DNA of 23,555 nucleotides from Collinsella sp. (GTDB lineage: Bacteria > Actinomycetota > Coriobacteriia > Coriobacteriales > Coriobacteriaceae), in assembly GCA_019419555.1 (NCBI GenBank), contig DXZR01000033.1:1-23555 (forward strand), given 5' to 3'. Below are positions 13,364-21,069 of the stretch, one piece after another. The position numbers and the translations under genes were made by a program. Numbering within the stretch: position 1 is the stretch's first letter; each line of letters begins with the position of its first letter. The notes beneath the pieces were generated by a model that was given only the letters and a program-made list of their open reading frames with translations, was not told the DNA's origin and made no database searches.

Positions 13364-15859
13364 ATGCCGAGCAAAATCGAAAAAAAGCAAGCCGCCGCAA
13401 AGCTGCGCAAACCGCCGCGCGACTTCTCGTACACGCAAAATCGAGAGCTCAGCTGGCTGCGCTTTGACAACCGCGTGCTCGACGAGGCCTTTGATGAGTC
13501 CGCGCCGCTGTTCGAGCGCCTTAAGTTCGTCTCGATCTTCGAGTCCAACCTCGACGAATTCCTTATGGTGCGCGTGGGTGGCCTGTCCGACCTTGCCGAG
13601 CTCAAAAAACAGCCTGTTGACAACAAGAGCAATATGACCGCCTCCGAACAGGTCGATGCTGTCATGGCCGAAATGCCCGGGCTCCTTACCCGTTGGGAGT
13701 CCATCTTTAAGAGCATCGAGGGCAAGCTCGACACTCTGGGCGTTCACCGCGCCCGCATCGATTCGCTTACGCCCGAGGAACGCACCTTTGTAACCCGCTA
13801 CTTCCAGGCCTACGTGTCGCCGGTCATCTCACCGCTGGTGATCGACCCGCGCCACCCCTTCCCCAACCTGCGCAACGGCGCGCTCTACCTGGCGTGCGGC
13901 CTGGACGGCGTCACCGACGAGGAGAGCCTGCTGGGCCTGATCGAGATTCCCGCCTCGATGAACCGCGTGGTCGAGATCCCCTCGCCCACCGGCACCTACT
14001 CCTACATTCTGCTCGAGGACGTCATCCTCGCCTGCCTGGACAGCTGCTTTGGCTCCTATAAGCCGCTGGACCGTGCGCTCATCCGCGTCACCCGCAATGC
14101 CGATATCGACCCGGACGGCGAGGGCGTCGAGGAGGAAGAGGATTACCGCCAGCACATGAAGCGCATCCTCAAGAAACGCTTGCGCCTGCAGCCGGTGGTG
14201 CTCGCCGTATCGGGCTCGCTCGAAAAGCCAACGCTCAAGACTATCCGCAAGGCGCTCGAGCTCTCGCGTCGCTCGGTCTTTACCTGCGATATCCCGCTCA
14301 ACCTGGGCTATGTCTTCGGCATTGAGGGCAAGATTCCCGAGCACCTGCGCAACGAGCTGCTCTTTACGCCGTTTAAGCCGCAGCCCAACCCCACGATCGA
14401 TATGACCCGCTCCATCCGAGAGCAGGTACTTCAGCACGACAAGCTGCTCTTTTATCCCTATGAGGCCATGAACCCCTTCCTGGATCTGGTGCACGAGGCC
14501 GCCTACGACCCCGAGTGCATCTCGCTGCGTATCACGCTCTACCGCGTGGCCAAGCAGAGCCGCCTGTGCGAGTCGCTGATCGATGCCGCCGAGAACGGCA
14601 AAGAGGTCACGGTGCTCATGGAGCTCCGCGCCCGCTTCGACGAGCAGAACAACATCGAGTGGGCCGAGCGTCTGGAAGAGGCAGGCTGCACCGTCATCTA
14701 CGGCTCCGAGGGCTTTAAGTGCCACTCCAAGATCTGCCAGCTCACCTATCGCGAGGGCATGGCGCTTACACGCCTGACGCTGTTGGGCACCGGCAACTTT
14801 AACGAGAAGACGGCCAAGCTCTACAGCGACTTTATGCTCATGACCGCCCATCCCGGCATCGGCGAGGACGCCAACTTGTTCTTCCGCAACCTGTCGCTGG
14901 GCAACCTGCGCGGCGACTACCGCTTCCTGGGCGTGGCGCCGGTCGGCCTCAAGCCGCTCATCATGCGCGGCCTGGATCGCGAGATCCAGCGCGCCCTCGT
15001 TGGCGAGCCCGCCCGCGTGTTCTTTAAGCTCAACTCGCTCACCGACCGCGAGGTCATCGACAAGATCGCCGAGGCATCGTGCGCAGGAGTCCGCGTGGAC
15101 ATGATCATCCGCGGAATCTCGTGCCTCAAGCCGGGCGTTCCGGGCAAGACCGAGAACGTGCATGTCCGTTCTATCGTCGGACGCTTTTTGGAGCATGCGC
15201 GCGTTTACGCCTTTGGCGTGGACTCGGACATGATCTATCTGAGCTCGGCCGACATGATGACGCGCAACACCGAGCACCGCGTGGAGATCGCCTTCCCCGT
15301 GCTCGACCCCACCTGTCGCGCCCTGGTGCACGAGTACATGGGCATGCAGCTGCGCGACAACGTGAAGGCCCGCAACCTCACGAGCGACGGCACCTGGGTC
15401 CCCGTCGAGCGCCACGAAGGCGAGAGGCCCTTTAACTCGCAGGAAGCCCTGTTGGAGCGTGCCTATCGCAACGCCGAGGCCGCCGCGCAGCAGCGCGCAC
15501 AGGAGAAGGAACGTGTGGCCGAAGAAGCTATTCAGGCCGAGGTTGAACATGGGGCAGTTGCCAAACCGGAAGCGATTGCCGCTCCCCCGGTGAATGAACC
15601 CGTGGCTGCCGCAGAGCCCGCCGCGGAGAAAGCGCCCGAGGTTCAGAAGGTCCAGGCGACCGTCATTGAGCCCAAGCCCGCACCTGTACCTCGGCCCGAG
15701 CCGCAGGTCACCAAGCCCGCACCCGAGCCGAACGCCCGTCGCGATAAGCCCGCCGGCAAGACCAAGGCCATCGAGCGCCATCGCCCCGGCCGCGTGCGCA
15801 TGGGCTTGGGTCTGATCGGCCTGGGTCTTAAGACGCTCATTACCGGCAAGACGAAATAG
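13364..15859 (+). CDS. ppk1: Polyphosphate kinase 1 with C-terminal extension
   Basis: Polyphosphate kinase makes polyphosphate from the terminal phosphate of ATP, reversibly. The N-terminal domain starts YTQNRELSWLRFDNRVLDEA (23-42). A conserved block RHPFPNLRNGALYL (163-176) follows, then the phospholipase-D-like catalytic domains with H454 (KCHSKI, expected phospho-histidine) and H611 (GRFLEHARVY). The core ends near residue 695, the usual PPK1 length. About 135 more residues follow: a charged, coiled-coil-like part, a Pro/Ala/Glu-rich linker, and a basic, Gly/Leu-rich end (RVRMGLGLIGLGLKTLI) that could touch membrane. The start at 13364 is preferred because GGAC lies 8 nt upstream; ATG at 13358 and TTG at 13337 are alternatives. 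It is followed by its own terminator. Confidence 0.93.
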   Translation: MPSKIEKKQAAAKLRKPPRDFSYTQNRELSWLRFDNRVLDEAFDESAPLFERLKFVSIFESNLDEFLMVRVGGLSDLAELKKQPVDNKSNMTASEQVDAVMAEMPGLLTRWESIFKSIEGKLDTLGVHRARIDSLTPEERTFVTRYFQAYVSPVISPLVIDPRHPFPNLRNGALYLACGLDGVTDEESLLGLIEIPASMNRVVEIPSPTGTYSYILLEDVILACLDSCFGSYKPLDRALIRVTRNADIDPDGEGVEEEEDYRQHMKRILKKRLRLQPVVLAVSGSLEKPTLKTIRKALELSRRSVFTCDIPLNLGYVFGIEGKIPEHLRNELLFTPFKPQPNPTIDMTRSIREQVLQHDKLLFYPYEAMNPFLDLVHEAAYDPECISLRITLYRVAKQSRLCESLIDAAENGKEVTVLMELRARFDEQNNIEWAERLEEAGCTVIYGSEGFKCHSKICQLTYREGMALTRLTLLGTGNFNEKTAKLYSDFMLMTAHPGIGEDANLFFRNLSLGNLRGDYRFLGVAPVGLKPLIMRGLDREIQRALVGEPARVFFKLNSLTDREVIDKIAEASCAGVRVDMIIRGISCLKPGVPGKTENVHVRSIVGRFLEHARVYAFGVDSDMIYLSSADMMTRNTEHRVEIAFPVLDPTCRALVHEYMGMQLRDNVKARNLTSDGTWVPVERHEGERPFNSQEALLERAYRNAEAAAQQRAQEKERVAEEAIQAEVEHGAVAKPEAIAAPPVNEPVAAAEPAAEKAPEVQKVQATVIEPKPAPVPRPEPQVTKPAPEPNARRDKPAGKTKAIERHRPGRVRMGLGLIGLGLKTLITGKTK

Positions 15860-15882
15860 TCGTTTGTAGAAGCAGTTTGTAG

Positions 15883-15924
15883 AAGCGCCCCGCATTTGAG
15901 GAAAGCCTCGGATGCGGGGCGCTT
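15883..15924 (+). terminator. Terminator after ppk1
   Basis: A 13-bp stem AAGCGCCCCGCAT/ATGCGGGGCGCTT with an inner GAGG/CCTC stem and a CTTTTCC tail lies 24 nt past the ppk1 stop. It separates ppk1 from the methyltransferase gene. Confidence 0.88.
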
Positions 15925-15972
15925 TTCCCTGCTACCATGGTGCGGACAACAACGCGAATGACAGGCAGGGAT

Positions 15973-17286
15973 ATGAAGCTCACTATCGAATCGATGACCT
16001 ACGGCGCCGACGGGCTGGCGCACGCCGACAACGGCAAGGCCGTCTTTGTGCAGGGCGCCGTGGCAGGCGACGCCGTCGAGGCCGAGGTCGTACAGGACGG
16101 CAAGTCGTTCATGCGCGCCCGCACCACCGAGATTCTGGAGCCAAGCCCCGATCGCATTCAGCCTCCCTGCCCCTTCGTGGGCATCTGCGGCGGCTGCTCG
16201 TGGGGCAATCTCTCACGCACGGCGCAGCTCGCCGCCAAGGAGCAAAACCTGCGCTCCACGCTCGAGCGCATTGGCAAGTTCGCTCCTGAGCAGGTCGATG
16301 AGCTGGTACAGCCCATCCGCCACACCAAGGACGACTGGGGCTACCGCAACAAGATCGAGCTGGAGCCCACCGTCGTCAACGGTCGCGTGCGCCTTGGCAT
16401 GCACGGTGTCGACCCCAGCAAAATCGTGACCGTCGATGCGTGCCCGCTGTTCGATAAGCGTTTTCCCAAGGCGCTCAAATCGGTCGTCGGCGCACTCAAC
16501 TATCTAAGCGGCAGCCATGACTTGGGGCTCGAACGCGTGGGCATTCGCGCATCGCGCCGCACCAAGGCACTCGAGGTCGCACTCTGGACGCCCACAGGCT
16601 CTTTTCCGCGCTCGCAGGTCTCCCGCGTGCTGGCGGACGCCGCTCATCCCACGAGCATCGTTCGTGTGATGAGCAAGGGCGAAAAGAAAGCCCGCCGTGT
16701 CTCCAAAGTCGAGATGCTCGCCGGCGAGGGCTCGTGGACCGAGAATATCGCCGAAGGCCAGATGCGCTTATCTGCCCCGTCGTTTTTCCAGGTCAATACC
16801 AAGGGCGCCGAGATTTTGATTGAGCTCGTTATGGACGCCCTCGACCCGCAGGAAGACGAGCTGGCCGTGGACCTGTACTGCGGTGCCGGCACCTTTACCC
16901 TGCCGCTCGCCCGCCGCTGCGATTTTGTCGCCGCCGTCGAAGCCTATGGCCCGGCCGTGCGCGATCTACGCCGTAACCTCGAGATCAACAAGCTCGACAA
17001 CGTCGACGTCATCGGCGGCGACGCGGTGCGCGAGTTCCCCGATCAGGATGCCGATGTCTTGGTAGTCGATCCGCCGCGCGCAGGCTTGGCGCCCGAGGCG
17101 ATCGACCTCATCGCGAGCACGAGCGCCCGCGATGTCGCCTACGTGAGCTGCGACCCAGCGACTCTGGCCCGCGACCTCAAGCGCTTTGTCGAGGAGGGCA
17201 CCTTCTCCCCCGTCAAGATCACGCCGGTCGACCTATTCCCGCAAACCTTCCACTGCGAAACCGTCGTCCACCTCAAGCGCAACTAG
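15973..17286 (+). CDS. rlmD: 23S rRNA uracil-C5 methyltransferase, RlmD/TrmA family
   Basis: A 437-residue SAM-dependent RNA methyltransferase making 5-methyluridine, probably in 23S rRNA. An N-terminal TRAM-like RNA-binding domain (1-55) is followed by an iron-sulfur cluster motif with C66, C72, C75 and C157 (PCPFVGICGGC, then ACPLF). The methyltransferase domain has the SAM loop VDLYCGAGTFTLPLA (299-313), VDPPRAGL (365-372), catalytic C393 in VSCDPATLARDL and E429 in HCETV. Family members methylate U1939 (RlmD), U747 (RlmC) or both (RlmCD in Gram-positives), and sequence alone does not tell which, so the symbol is provisional. The start at 15973 follows AGGCAGGG; ATGs at 15937 and 15958 are upstream alternatives. 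Confidence 0.88.
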   Translation: MKLTIESMTYGADGLAHADNGKAVFVQGAVAGDAVEAEVVQDGKSFMRARTTEILEPSPDRIQPPCPFVGICGGCSWGNLSRTAQLAAKEQNLRSTLERIGKFAPEQVDELVQPIRHTKDDWGYRNKIELEPTVVNGRVRLGMHGVDPSKIVTVDACPLFDKRFPKALKSVVGALNYLSGSHDLGLERVGIRASRRTKALEVALWTPTGSFPRSQVSRVLADAAHPTSIVRVMSKGEKKARRVSKVEMLAGEGSWTENIAEGQMRLSAPSFFQVNTKGAEILIELVMDALDPQEDELAVDLYCGAGTFTLPLARRCDFVAAVEAYGPAVRDLRRNLEINKLDNVDVIGGDAVREFPDQDADVLVVDPPRAGLAPEAIDLIASTSARDVAYVSCDPATLARDLKRFVEEGTFSPVKITPVDLFPQTFHCETVVHLKRN

Positions 17287-17300
17287 CTGATGATTTTTCT

Positions 17301-17354
17301 GGGACGGGGATTAAATAATCAATTTGTACCGAATGATTATTTAATCCCCGTCCC
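17301..17354. terminator. Long hairpin terminator between rlmD and the DJ-1 gene
   Basis: A perfect 20-bp stem (17301-17320 with 17335-17354) with a 14-nt loop lies 14 nt past the rlmD stop and is followed by TTTTAAA. The outer end is GC-rich (GGGACGGGG), the inner part AT-rich. GATTTTTCT precedes it, so it could also work on the minus strand. Confidence 0.8.
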
Positions 17355-17443
17355 TTTTAAACATTGGGAAATCGAGCGTGGTAAGCGGGGGTCTTCGGGG
17401 TATAAGACGGCTAATTGTATGCCGCTTTTTGAAAGGAACCCTT

Positions 17444-17986
17444 ATGCCCAGCGTTGCCGTTCTTGCCGCCGATGGCTTTGAAACGATTGAATGCCTGACC
17501 ATGGTTGATGTCATGCGTCGCGGCGGCGTGCGTGCCACGCTCGTCTCGATCATGCCCACGCGCGAGGTCGTAAGCTCGCTGCAGATTCCCGTAACCTGCG
17601 ACGCACTCTTTGACGAGATTAACTTTGACGAGTATGACTGCGTCGTGCTGCCCGGCGGTCTGCCCGGCGCCACCAACCTGCGCGCCGACCAGCGCGTCTG
17701 CGACGTAGTCTGTGAGTTCGCCGCGACCAAGCATGTTGCCGCCATCTGCGCCGCCCCGTTTATCCTGGGCGAGCTTGACCTGCTCGAGGGACGCCACGCC
17801 ACGTGCTTCCCCGGCTTTGAGAAGAGCTTCCCCGAGGGCGCCTATACCGGCGACAAGGTCACGCACGACGGCAACATCATCACCGCCAGCGGCATGGCCC
17901 AGTCGCTCCCCTTTGCGCTTGAGCTGCTGCGTACGCTCGCCGGCGACAAGGCTGTCGAGAAGGTTGCCGAGGGCATTCAGCTATGA
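17444..17986 (+). CDS. DJ-1/PfpI family protein
   Basis: A 180-residue DJ-1/PfpI superfamily protein with a flavodoxin-like Rossmann fold. The reactive cysteine is C102 at the nucleophile elbow (AAICAAPFILG), and E16 in DGFETIE matches the conserved acid that tunes it in DJ-1 (human E18/C106). This arrangement fits the DJ-1/YajL subgroup, with proposed chaperone or deglycase roles that are debated. The start at 17444 has AAAGGAA 7 nt upstream; a longer in-frame start at 17378 lacks family similarity. The last codons overlap the maf start by 4 nt (ATGA), so the two are translationally coupled. Confidence 0.88.
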   Translation: MPSVAVLAADGFETIECLTMVDVMRRGGVRATLVSIMPTREVVSSLQIPVTCDALFDEINFDEYDCVVLPGGLPGATNLRADQRVCDVVCEFAATKHVAAICAAPFILGELDLLEGRHATCFPGFEKSFPEGAYTGDKVTHDGNIITASGMAQSLPFALELLRTLAGDKAVEKVAEGIQL

Positions 17987-18564
17987 TTTTGGCTTCGCAA
18001 TCACCGCGCCGCATCGAGTTGATGCGCGAAGCGGGCTACGACATCCGCGTCATTCCCGCTGACATCGACGAGACTCCTTTTGATGACGAGACCCCGCTTA
18101 CGCTTGTCGAGCGCTTAGCTCGCGCTAAGGCGGCCGCCGTTGCCGCCGAGCACGCCGAGCCCAATGAGTTGACCATCGCGGCCGACACCATCGTCACCTT
18201 CGATGGCAAGCTTTTGGGCAAGCCGGCAAACGAGGACGAAGCCCGCACCATGCTCCACGAGCTCTCGGGGCGCACGCACCAGGTCGCAACCGGCGTCTGC
18301 ATCGTTAGAGCCGGAGACGTAACAGCCCCGCACGCCGCCGAGAGCCTGTCGTTTGTCGATGTGACCGACGTGACGTTCTATGAGCTCACCGACGAGCAGA
18401 TTGAGCGCTACGTCGCCTCGGGCGAGCCCATGGACAAGGCAGGCGCCTACGGCATCCAGGGCGTCGGCGGGCGCATGCTCGTGCATGATATTTCGGGCGA
18501 CTTCTACAACGTGGTGGGCCTGCCCATCGCACGCGTCGCACGCGCGATTCAAAAACTATCGTAA
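17983..18564 (+). CDS. maf: Maf nucleoside triphosphate pyrophosphatase
   Basis: A 193-residue Maf/YhdE-family pyrophosphatase, which hydrolyses canonical or modified pyrimidine nucleotides (dTTP/UTP type) to monophosphates. Family motifs are the N-terminal LASQSPRR (3-10), AADTIV with D68, K80-P81 (GKPANEDEA), LSGRTHQVATGV (94-105) and AYGIQGVGG. The protein starts directly at the first beta strand, as normal for the family. It overlaps the DJ-1 gene by ATGA and probably depends on it for translation. Substrate choice between dTTP/UTP and m7GTP subfamilies is judged from the Q-containing AYGIQG motif and is tentative. Confidence 0.92.
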   Translation: MILASQSPRRIELMREAGYDIRVIPADIDETPFDDETPLTLVERLARAKAAAVAAEHAEPNELTIAADTIVTFDGKLLGKPANEDEARTMLHELSGRTHQVATGVCIVRAGDVTAPHAAESLSFVDVTDVTFYELTDEQIERYVASGEPMDKAGAYGIQGVGGRMLVHDISGDFYNVVGLPIARVARAIQKLS

Positions 18565-18572
18565 TTGCATCT

Positions 18573-18595
18573 GGCGCTGGGTATCCCCCAGCGCC
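18573..18595 (+). terminator. Hairpin between maf and the peptidase gene
   Basis: A perfect 9-bp GC stem (GGCGCTGGG/CCCAGCGCC, 5-nt loop) lies 8 nt past the maf stop. Only TACAATTTC follows, so termination is likely partial; TACAAT there could be the -10 box of the next gene. Confidence 0.5.
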
Positions 18596-18665
18596 TACAA
18601 TTTCGGCGTACCGTACGGATCCCGACCGGGCATAAGGCCCAGCGGAAAACCGATAGGAGTAAAAC

Positions 18666-19667
18666 ATGGATACACTGCTTGAGGCCATTGACGTTTGCGA
18701 TGTCGATGGCTTTTGCTTTGGCAACTATACGGACGAGGAGGCCGGCACCGGTTGCACCGTAATCGTGGCACCCGAGGGCGCCACCGGCGGTGTTGACGTT
18801 CGCGGCGGTGCACCGGCATCGCGCGAGACCGACCTGCTGCGTCCCGAGAACACCGTGGACAAGGTCCACGCCGTCTGCCTTTCGGGTGGATCGGCCTTTG
18901 GTCTGGAGGCCGCAAGCGGCGTCGCCCGCGAGCTCGAGAGCCGCGGCATCGGCCTTCCCGTCGGCCCCACTCAGGTGCCCATCGTGTGCTCTAGCTGCAT
19001 CTTCGACCTCGCGTTTGGCGACCCCACCGTACGCCCCGACATTGAGGCTGGCATCTCCGCCGTGCGCGAGGCGCTCGACAACACCCCCACCATGCTCGAG
19101 CAGGGCAATGTAGGTGCCGGCACCGGTGCCACCGTGGGCAAGCTCATGGGCCCCGCCACCTGCATGAAGGCCGGCCTAGGCGCTGCCGCCGTGGCACTCG
19201 GCCCTGTTAAGGTGGGTGCCGTGGTCTCGGTCAACGCCTGCGGCAATATCGTCGACCCCTTCACCGGTGAATGGGTCGCTGGCATGCGCGCCGCAGCCGA
19301 TAGCGACCAGATCGTCGACATGGAGCTCGCAGCCTTTGCCGCCGCCGGCTCCATGCAAATGCCACTCGACCGCACCAACACCACTATCAGCTGCATCGTC
19401 ACCAACGTTGAGCTCACCAAGGCTCAGGCCACCAAGGTCTCCCAGATGGCCGCAGACGCCTATGCGCACGCCATCCGCCCCACGCACACCACGAACGACG
19501 GTGACACCATCTACACCCTCGCCAGCGGCAAACTAGACGCTCAGACAAGCGCCGCCGTTCCCTTGGACCTGTTGGGCATGCTCGCCGTAAGGGCTTTGCA
19601 AACCGCCATCGTAAACGGAGCCAAAACCGCCAAAACCTCCCACGGAATCCCGGGTGCCGCGAAGTAA
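18666..19667 (+). CDS. P1 (DmpA-like, S58) family peptidase
   Basis: A 333-residue member of the P1/S58 family, Ntn-fold hydrolases that cut themselves into two chains and then act as aminopeptidases or amidases (DmpA, BapA). The segment NTTISCIVTN (238-247) aligns with the DmpA self-cleavage site; T239 or T240 would be the nucleophile in place of serine. Family blocks CLSGGSAFGLEAASGVAREL (71-90) and GNVGAGTGATVGK (147-159) are clear, as is HTTNDGDTIYTLASG near the C-terminus. It has no signal peptide, so it is probably cytoplasmic. Ribosome site TAGGAGT lies 6-7 nt before the ATG. Substrate is unknown. It ends in a large structured element (19680-19804). Confidence 0.88.
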   Translation: MDTLLEAIDVCDVDGFCFGNYTDEEAGTGCTVIVAPEGATGGVDVRGGAPASRETDLLRPENTVDKVHAVCLSGGSAFGLEAASGVARELESRGIGLPVGPTQVPIVCSSCIFDLAFGDPTVRPDIEAGISAVREALDNTPTMLEQGNVGAGTGATVGKLMGPATCMKAGLGAAAVALGPVKVGAVVSVNACGNIVDPFTGEWVAGMRAAADSDQIVDMELAAFAAAGSMQMPLDRTNTTISCIVTNVELTKAQATKVSQMAADAYAHAIRPTHTTNDGDTIYTLASGKLDAQTSAAVPLDLLGMLAVRALQTAIVNGAKTAKTSHGIPGAAK

Positions 19668-19679
19668 CCTTACTCGACC

Positions 19680-19804
19680 GGTTGCCCGGTGGGTCTTGGT
19701 TATGTTTGCTGCTCTACAGTCCTGGCTCGCACGAAGAGCACATTAAGTGCTCTTCGGCTCGTGCGGAACTCGCGACAAACATAACCAAGCCCCACCGGGC
19801 AACC
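19680..19804 (+). repeat. Nested structured 3' element A (terminator-like)
   Basis: Outer arms 19680-19708 and 19776-19804 (29 nt) are complementary except at one position. They enclose a 67-nt core with its own stem CGAAGAGCAC/GTGCTCTTCG around ATTAA, flanked by CTCGCAC and GCTCGTGCGG. It starts 12 nt past the peptidase stop. The core recurs in inverted orientation in element B, while the outer arms are unrelated to B's except for short similar words. Confidence 0.8.
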
Positions 19805-19895
19805 TACTCAACAAGATCCCTTTCAGCCCAGGCCCCTGTGTACCGCGCGTCCAAGATCTTCAAATTCACCTATCTGACAATCGATTTATAGCAAA
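19805..19895 (+). pseudogene. Possible 3' remnant of a glycosyltransferase gene
   Basis: Plus-strand bases 19850-19870 match the last codons of the glycosyltransferase at 20038-21069 at 19 of 21 positions. Translated, both end in ASKIFKF; the remnant then runs on a few codons to a stop at 19889-19891. Nothing upstream resembles a glycosyltransferase, so this would be a tiny leftover of a lost gene or an inverted duplication of the neighbour's tail. A chance match of about 20 bases is unlikely but not excluded. Confidence 0.35.
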
Positions 19896-20005
19896 GGCCC
19901 CTTGGCCTTTAGTTTGATACAAGTTCCGCACGAGCCGGAAAGCACTTAATGTGCTTTCCGTGCGAGCAGGACTGTTCGCAGTATCAAACTAAAGGCCAAG
20001 GGGCC
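19896..20005 (-). repeat. Nested structured 3' element B (terminator-like)
   Basis: Outer arms 19896-19920 and 19981-20005 are perfectly complementary (25 bp). They enclose a 60-nt core with stem CGGAAAGCAC/GTGCTTTCCG around TTAAT. Read on the minus strand, the core matches that of element A closely (shared ACAGTCCTG, CTCGCACG, AGCACATTAAGTGCT and CGGCTCGTGCGGAACT). It lies 32 nt past the glycosyltransferase stop, in that gene's sense direction. Confidence 0.8.
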
Positions 20006-20037
20006 CAGTCAACCTATCAGCAGCGATTACTCAACAG

Positions 20038-21069
20038 TTAGTTGAATTTGAAGATCTTTGAGGCAAGATGGTATAGGCCGAGTGTGGTTTTGTCTCCGGC
20101 CCGTCCACGCAGGTTGGTAAAGAATCCGACCACGCCGTAGCGAGCGCGACGATACATGCGCTCGTCGTACTCCTTCAGGTCCTTCCACAGCGTCTTCAGA
20201 CGCTCATCGGCACAATCTTCCTCGGAAAGCTTGGTGAGCACCGAGCAAATCGCCATCATCATGGTGAAGTAGCCCATCATGTACGAACGCAGACGCGAGG
20301 ACTCAACGTCCTGGTACAGGTGGAACGATTCCATCATGATGCGCGTTACGCGGAACTGCTGACCCAGGCGCTTGACCATCGTGGCCTCATTGACGCTCTG
20401 GCCCTCGCGACCGATAAAGTAGCGATAGAGGTCGATGTCGGCGTAGTACATGGTCTTGCAGCGCGGCAGCGGCACGTATGCGTAGATATTATCCACGTAA
20501 AACGTGTGTGCCGGCATGGGCAGATTGGACTCGCGCAGTACATCGGTGCGATAGCACAGGCTGTGCATGAGCAGGTTCTGATCGGGACGGAAGTGTCCGA
20601 TCTGGTCCCAAGAGAAAATCTTTTTGCGCGGCAGGGCAAACTTGTAGCCAATAGCGGTATGCGTGCCCTCGTAAACCTTCTCGTACACGTAGTTCGAGAT
20701 AAACAGGTCGACGCGCTGGTCGCGCTCCTCAAAGCCACGCAGAATCGACAGCATGGTCGAAAGCGCCGCACCGTCGAGCCAGTCGTCCGAGTCGACAACC
20801 TTGTAGTAGGTGCCCTGCGCCTCGCGCAGGCCCGAAAGAACGGCGATGCCGTGGCCGCCATTCTCCTGGTGCACCGCGCGGATGATTCCAGGATAACGGG
20901 CCTCCCACTCGTCGGCCTTGGCGGCCGTCTCGTCCTTGGAGCCGTCGTCCACCACGATAATCTCGATATCGGTGGCGTAATTGCTCCCCTCCAAGATGGA
21001 GGTGATGCAATGGTCCATGTCCTTGGCGGCGTTATACGAGGGAATACCGAATGTTATGACTTTATGCAT
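20038..21069 (-). CDS. Family 2 glycosyltransferase
   Basis: A 343-residue GT-A fold glycosyltransferase of family GT2, which transfers a sugar from a nucleotide donor onto a growing glycan at the inner face of the membrane. The N-terminal half carries ITFGIPSYNA (5-14), IVVDDGS (38-44), NGGHG (70-74) and the metal-binding DSDDWLD (93-99). No multi-pass membrane region is evident; the C-terminal half is basic and ends SKIFKFN. The ATG at 21069 overlaps the end of glf by 8 nt; a start at 21087 adds six residues ahead of the conserved strand and is less likely. Coupling to glf suggests a galactofuranose-containing polymer, but donor specificity cannot be read from the sequence. Confidence 0.88.
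   Translation of the reverse strand: MHKVITFGIPSYNAAKDMDHCITSILEGSNYATDIEIIVVDDGSKDETAAKADEWEARYPGIIRAVHQENGGHGIAVLSGLREAQGTYYKVVDSDDWLDGAALSTMLSILRGFEERDQRVDLFISNYVYEKVYEGTHTAIGYKFALPRKKIFSWDQIGHFRPDQNLLMHSLCYRTDVLRESNLPMPAHTFYVDNIYAYVPLPRCKTMYYADIDLYRYFIGREGQSVNEATMVKRLGQQFRVTRIMMESFHLYQDVESSRLRSYMMGYFTMMMAICSVLTKLSEEDCADERLKTLWKDLKEYDERMYRRARYGVVGFFTNLRGRAGDKTTLGLYHLASKIFKFN

Noticed and set aside
15862..15886. Tandem copy of GTTTGTAGAAGC with a 13-bp period after ppk1
   Set aside because: Only two units, in non-coding sequence just before a terminator; best explained by slippage.
19682..19891. Plus-strand 69-codon open frame through the convergent gap
   Set aside because: Most of it is the palindromic element A; only its last codons resemble a protein, and those are reported as a possible remnant.
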